A stretch of DNA of 6,383 nucleotides. Source: Candidatus Acetothermia bacterium. Lineage in GTDB: Bacteria > Bipolaricaulota > Bipolaricaulia > UBA7950 > UBA9294. This document shows, in pieces, positions 4,638 through 6,383 of this stretch. The stretch lies in assembly GCA_003650505.1 (NCBI GenBank), contig QMQL01000051.1, positions 1-6,383 of the forward strand, in the 5' to 3' direction. The position numbers and the translations under genes were made by a program. The notes beneath the pieces are model-generated. The model was not told the DNA's origin, ran no database searches, and saw only the letters and a program-made list of their open reading frames with translations. Numbering within the stretch: position 1 is the stretch's first letter; each line of letters starts with the position of its first letter.

Positions 4638-6383
4638 ATGATGACCGATCCCCGTCGCGAGATCGAGCGGCTCCGCGCCGAGATCGAGCGGCACAACTAC
4701 CTCTACCATGTCCTCGACCGGCCCGAGATCTCGGATGCCGAGTACGACCGGCTCTTCCGCCGATTGATCGAGCTGGAGGAGGAGCACCCCGAGCTCGTCA
4801 CCCCGGACTCTCCGACGCAGCGGGTCGGTGCGCCGCCGGCGGAAGGGTTCGCCCCCGTCCCCCACGCCATCCCGATGCTTAGCCTGGCGAACGCGTTCGA
4901 CGAGGATGAGCTGCGCGATTTCGACCGGCGTGTCCGCGAACTCCTCGGGGTAGATTCCGTCCGCTACGTCGCTGAACCGAAGCTCGACGGCCTCTCGGTA
5001 GAGCTCGTCTATCGGGACGGGAGGTTCGTCCGCGGCTCGACCCGGGGCGACGGCCGGGTCGGGGAGGACGTGACGTCGAACCTGAGGACGATCAGGAGCA
5101 TCCCCCTCCGCCTCCGTCCGGCGGATGGGACCGTCCCGGCCCTCCTCGAGGTGAGGGGGGAGGTCTACATCGAGAAGGCCGACTTCGCATCCCTGAACGA
5201 GGAGCGGAGGCGGGAGGGGCTCGCCCCGTTCGCCAACCCGCGGAACCTCGCCGCCGGCTCCCTCCGCCAGCTCGACCCGAAGATCACGGCACAGCGGCCG
5301 CTCAAAGCCTTCTTCTACGACATCGGGAGGGCGGAGGGGATCGCGATAACCACCCAGACCGCGCTCCTCTCGACCCTTCCGAGGCTCGGGCTCCGCGCGA
5401 ACCCCCTCTACCGGGTCTGCGATGGGATCGAGGGGGCGATCTCCTTCTATCGCGAGCTGGAGGAGGGGCGCGATGCCCTCCCGTATGAGGCCGACGGGGT
5501 CGTCGTCAAGGTCGACGACTTCGCCGCCCGCCGGATCGCCGGCGAGGTCAGCCGGAGCCCGCGTTGGGCGATAGCCGCCAAGTTCCCGGCCGAGGAGGGG
5601 ATAAGCAGGCTGGTCGACATCGAGGTCAGCGTCGGTCGGACAGGAGTCCTGACCCCGGTGGCGATCCTCGAGCCGGTCCGCGTCCGCGGGGTGGAGATCA
5701 CGAGCGCCACCCTGCACAACGCCGACGAGATCGAGCGTAAGGACATCCGGATCGGGGACTACGTCGTCGTCCAGCGAGCCGGGGACGTCATCCCTCAGGT
5801 CGTCCGGCCGCTCCCGGAGCGGAGGACCGGGAAGGAACGCGCGTTCGTCATGCCGAACGCCTGCCCGGTCTGCGGCTCGGAGATCGTCAGGCTCGAGGGG
5901 GAGGTGGCGCACCGCTGCCTGAACACCGCCTGTCCGGCGCGGATCAAGCAGTCGCTCCTCCATTTCGCCTCGAAGGAGGGGCTCGACATCGACGGGTTGG
6001 GGGAGAAGGCGGTCGACCGGCTCGTCGAGCGGGGGCTCGTATCCCGGCTCGGCGACCTGTTCCGGCTCGATCGGGAGACGATCGCCTCCCTCGAGCGGTT
6101 CGGCCCGAAATCGGCCGAAAACCTCGCATCCGCGCTCGAAAGGGCGAAGAGGACGACCTTGAGCCGCTTTCTGTTCGCCCTCGGGATACCCGGGGTCGGA
6201 TCCCATATCGCCGAGGTCCTAGCGAGGAGGTTCGGGACGATCGATCGGGTGACGAGTGCGACCGAGGAGAACCTGATCGCCATCCCCGAGATCGGGCCGG
6301 AGACCGCCGGGGCGATCGTCCGGTTCTTCGCCAACGCGGAGAACAAGAGGACAATCGGAGATCTCCTATCGGTCGGGCTCGAA
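4638..6383 (+). CDS. ligA: NAD+-dependent DNA ligase LigA (3' end outside window)
   Basis: The enzyme seals nicks in DNA during replication and repair, using NAD+ to adenylate its active-site lysine. The 582 visible residues contain domain Ia (HNYLYHVLDRPEISDAEYD), and the adenylation domain with AEPKLDG (E113, K115), STRGDGRVGEDVT (R136), EVRGEVY (E175), DGVVVKVD (K291) and RWAIAAKFPA (K315). An OB domain follows (VGRTGVLTPVAILEPV, then the HN..EI and GDYVVVQRAGDVIPQV strands). The four-cysteine zinc finger is at C409, C412, C427 and C432. Helix-hairpin-helix repeats follow, including GIPGVGSHIAEVLARRFG. All catalytic residues are intact. About 90 residues, including the BRCT domain, are expected beyond the right edge. 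Two adjacent ATGs (4638, 4641) are possible; AGGGA at 4629-4633 sits 4 or 7 bp away, so 4641 has better spacing while 4638 gives the E. coli-like K115 numbering. The LolA-like gene ends 34 bp upstream. Confidence 0.98.
   Translation, partial: MMTDPRREIERLRAEIERHNYLYHVLDRPEISDAEYDRLFRRLIELEEEHPELVTPDSPTQRVGAPPAEGFAPVPHAIPMLSLANAFDEDELRDFDRRVRELLGVDSVRYVAEPKLDGLSVELVYRDGRFVRGSTRGDGRVGEDVTSNLRTIRSIPLRLRPADGTVPALLEVRGEVYIEKADFASLNEERRREGLAPFANPRNLAAGSLRQLDPKITAQRPLKAFFYDIGRAEGIAITTQTALLSTLPRLGLRANPLYRVCDGIEGAISFYRELEEGRDALPYEADGVVVKVDDFAARRIAGEVSRSPRWAIAAKFPAEEGISRLVDIEVSVGRTGVLTPVAILEPVRVRGVEITSATLHNADEIERKDIRIGDYVVVQRAGDVIPQVVRPLPERRTGKERAFVMPNACPVCGSEIVRLEGEVAHRCLNTACPARIKQSLLHFASKEGLDIDGLGEKAVDRLVERGLVSRLGDLFRLDRETIASLERFGPKSAENLASALERAKRTTLSRFLFALGIPGVGSHIAEVLARRFGTIDRVTSATEENLIAIPEIGPETAGAIVRFFANAENKRTIGDLLSVGLE

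Noticed and set aside
4323..6206. A 627-codon open frame on the minus strand
   Set aside because: It lies antisense to ligA and the end of the LolA-like gene. The plus strand carries every LigA catalytic and zinc-binding motif, while the minus frame is rich in Arg, Pro, Gly, Asp and Glu with no recognisable domain, as expected for a codon-bias shadow in G+C-rich DNA.

Overview
The window looks like a GC-rich bacterial chromosome segment. One ligA line (5041-5100) is about 72% G+C, while the intergenic line 3301-3360 is only about 45%. An NAD+-dependent DNA ligase and bacterial-type promoters and Shine-Dalgarno sites place it in Bacteria. Secreted PEGA/PKD proteins, a membrane-anchored thioredoxin-fold protein and frequent AGG arginine codons would fit an uncultured environmental lineage, but I cannot name a phylum from this sequence alone. 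It reads as ordinary chromosome: I see no transposase, phage gene, CRISPR array or other mobile element.

Layout, left to right. (1) The 3' part of a plus-strand gene for a multidomain extracytoplasmic protein (PEGA, PKD, then a discoidin-like beta-sandwich domain), followed by a strong hairpin. (2) A plus-strand gene with its own extended -10 promoter. It encodes a signal-peptide-bearing protein with the purple-acid-phosphatase layout (fibronectin-III-like domain plus metallophosphoesterase fold), but the metal-binding positions I can align are all substituted. (3) A minus-strand block converging on it: tRNA-Pro(GGG) with its own promoter, a TlpA/ResA-type thioredoxin, and a 65-residue ribbon-helix-helix-like protein whose promoter is framed by two identical 8-bp boxes. 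(4) A 341-bp divergent intergenic region of low G+C with an inverted repeat. (5) A plus-strand pair 34 bp apart: a LolA-like/DUF4367-like protein without a visible signal peptide, and ligA, which runs off the right edge before its BRCT domain.

How the genes relate. The two left-hand genes probably both act outside the cytoplasm, one as a binding or adhesion protein and one as a likely pseudoenzyme. The ribbon-helix-helix gene and the thioredoxin gene are probably co-transcribed, with the small protein a candidate autoregulator. The LolA-like gene and ligA are close enough to share a transcript, although no functional link is evident. The strongest candidate for something undescribed is the apparently dead metallophosphoesterase. 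The next is the orphan ribbon-helix-helix/thioredoxin unit with its repeat-framed promoter.
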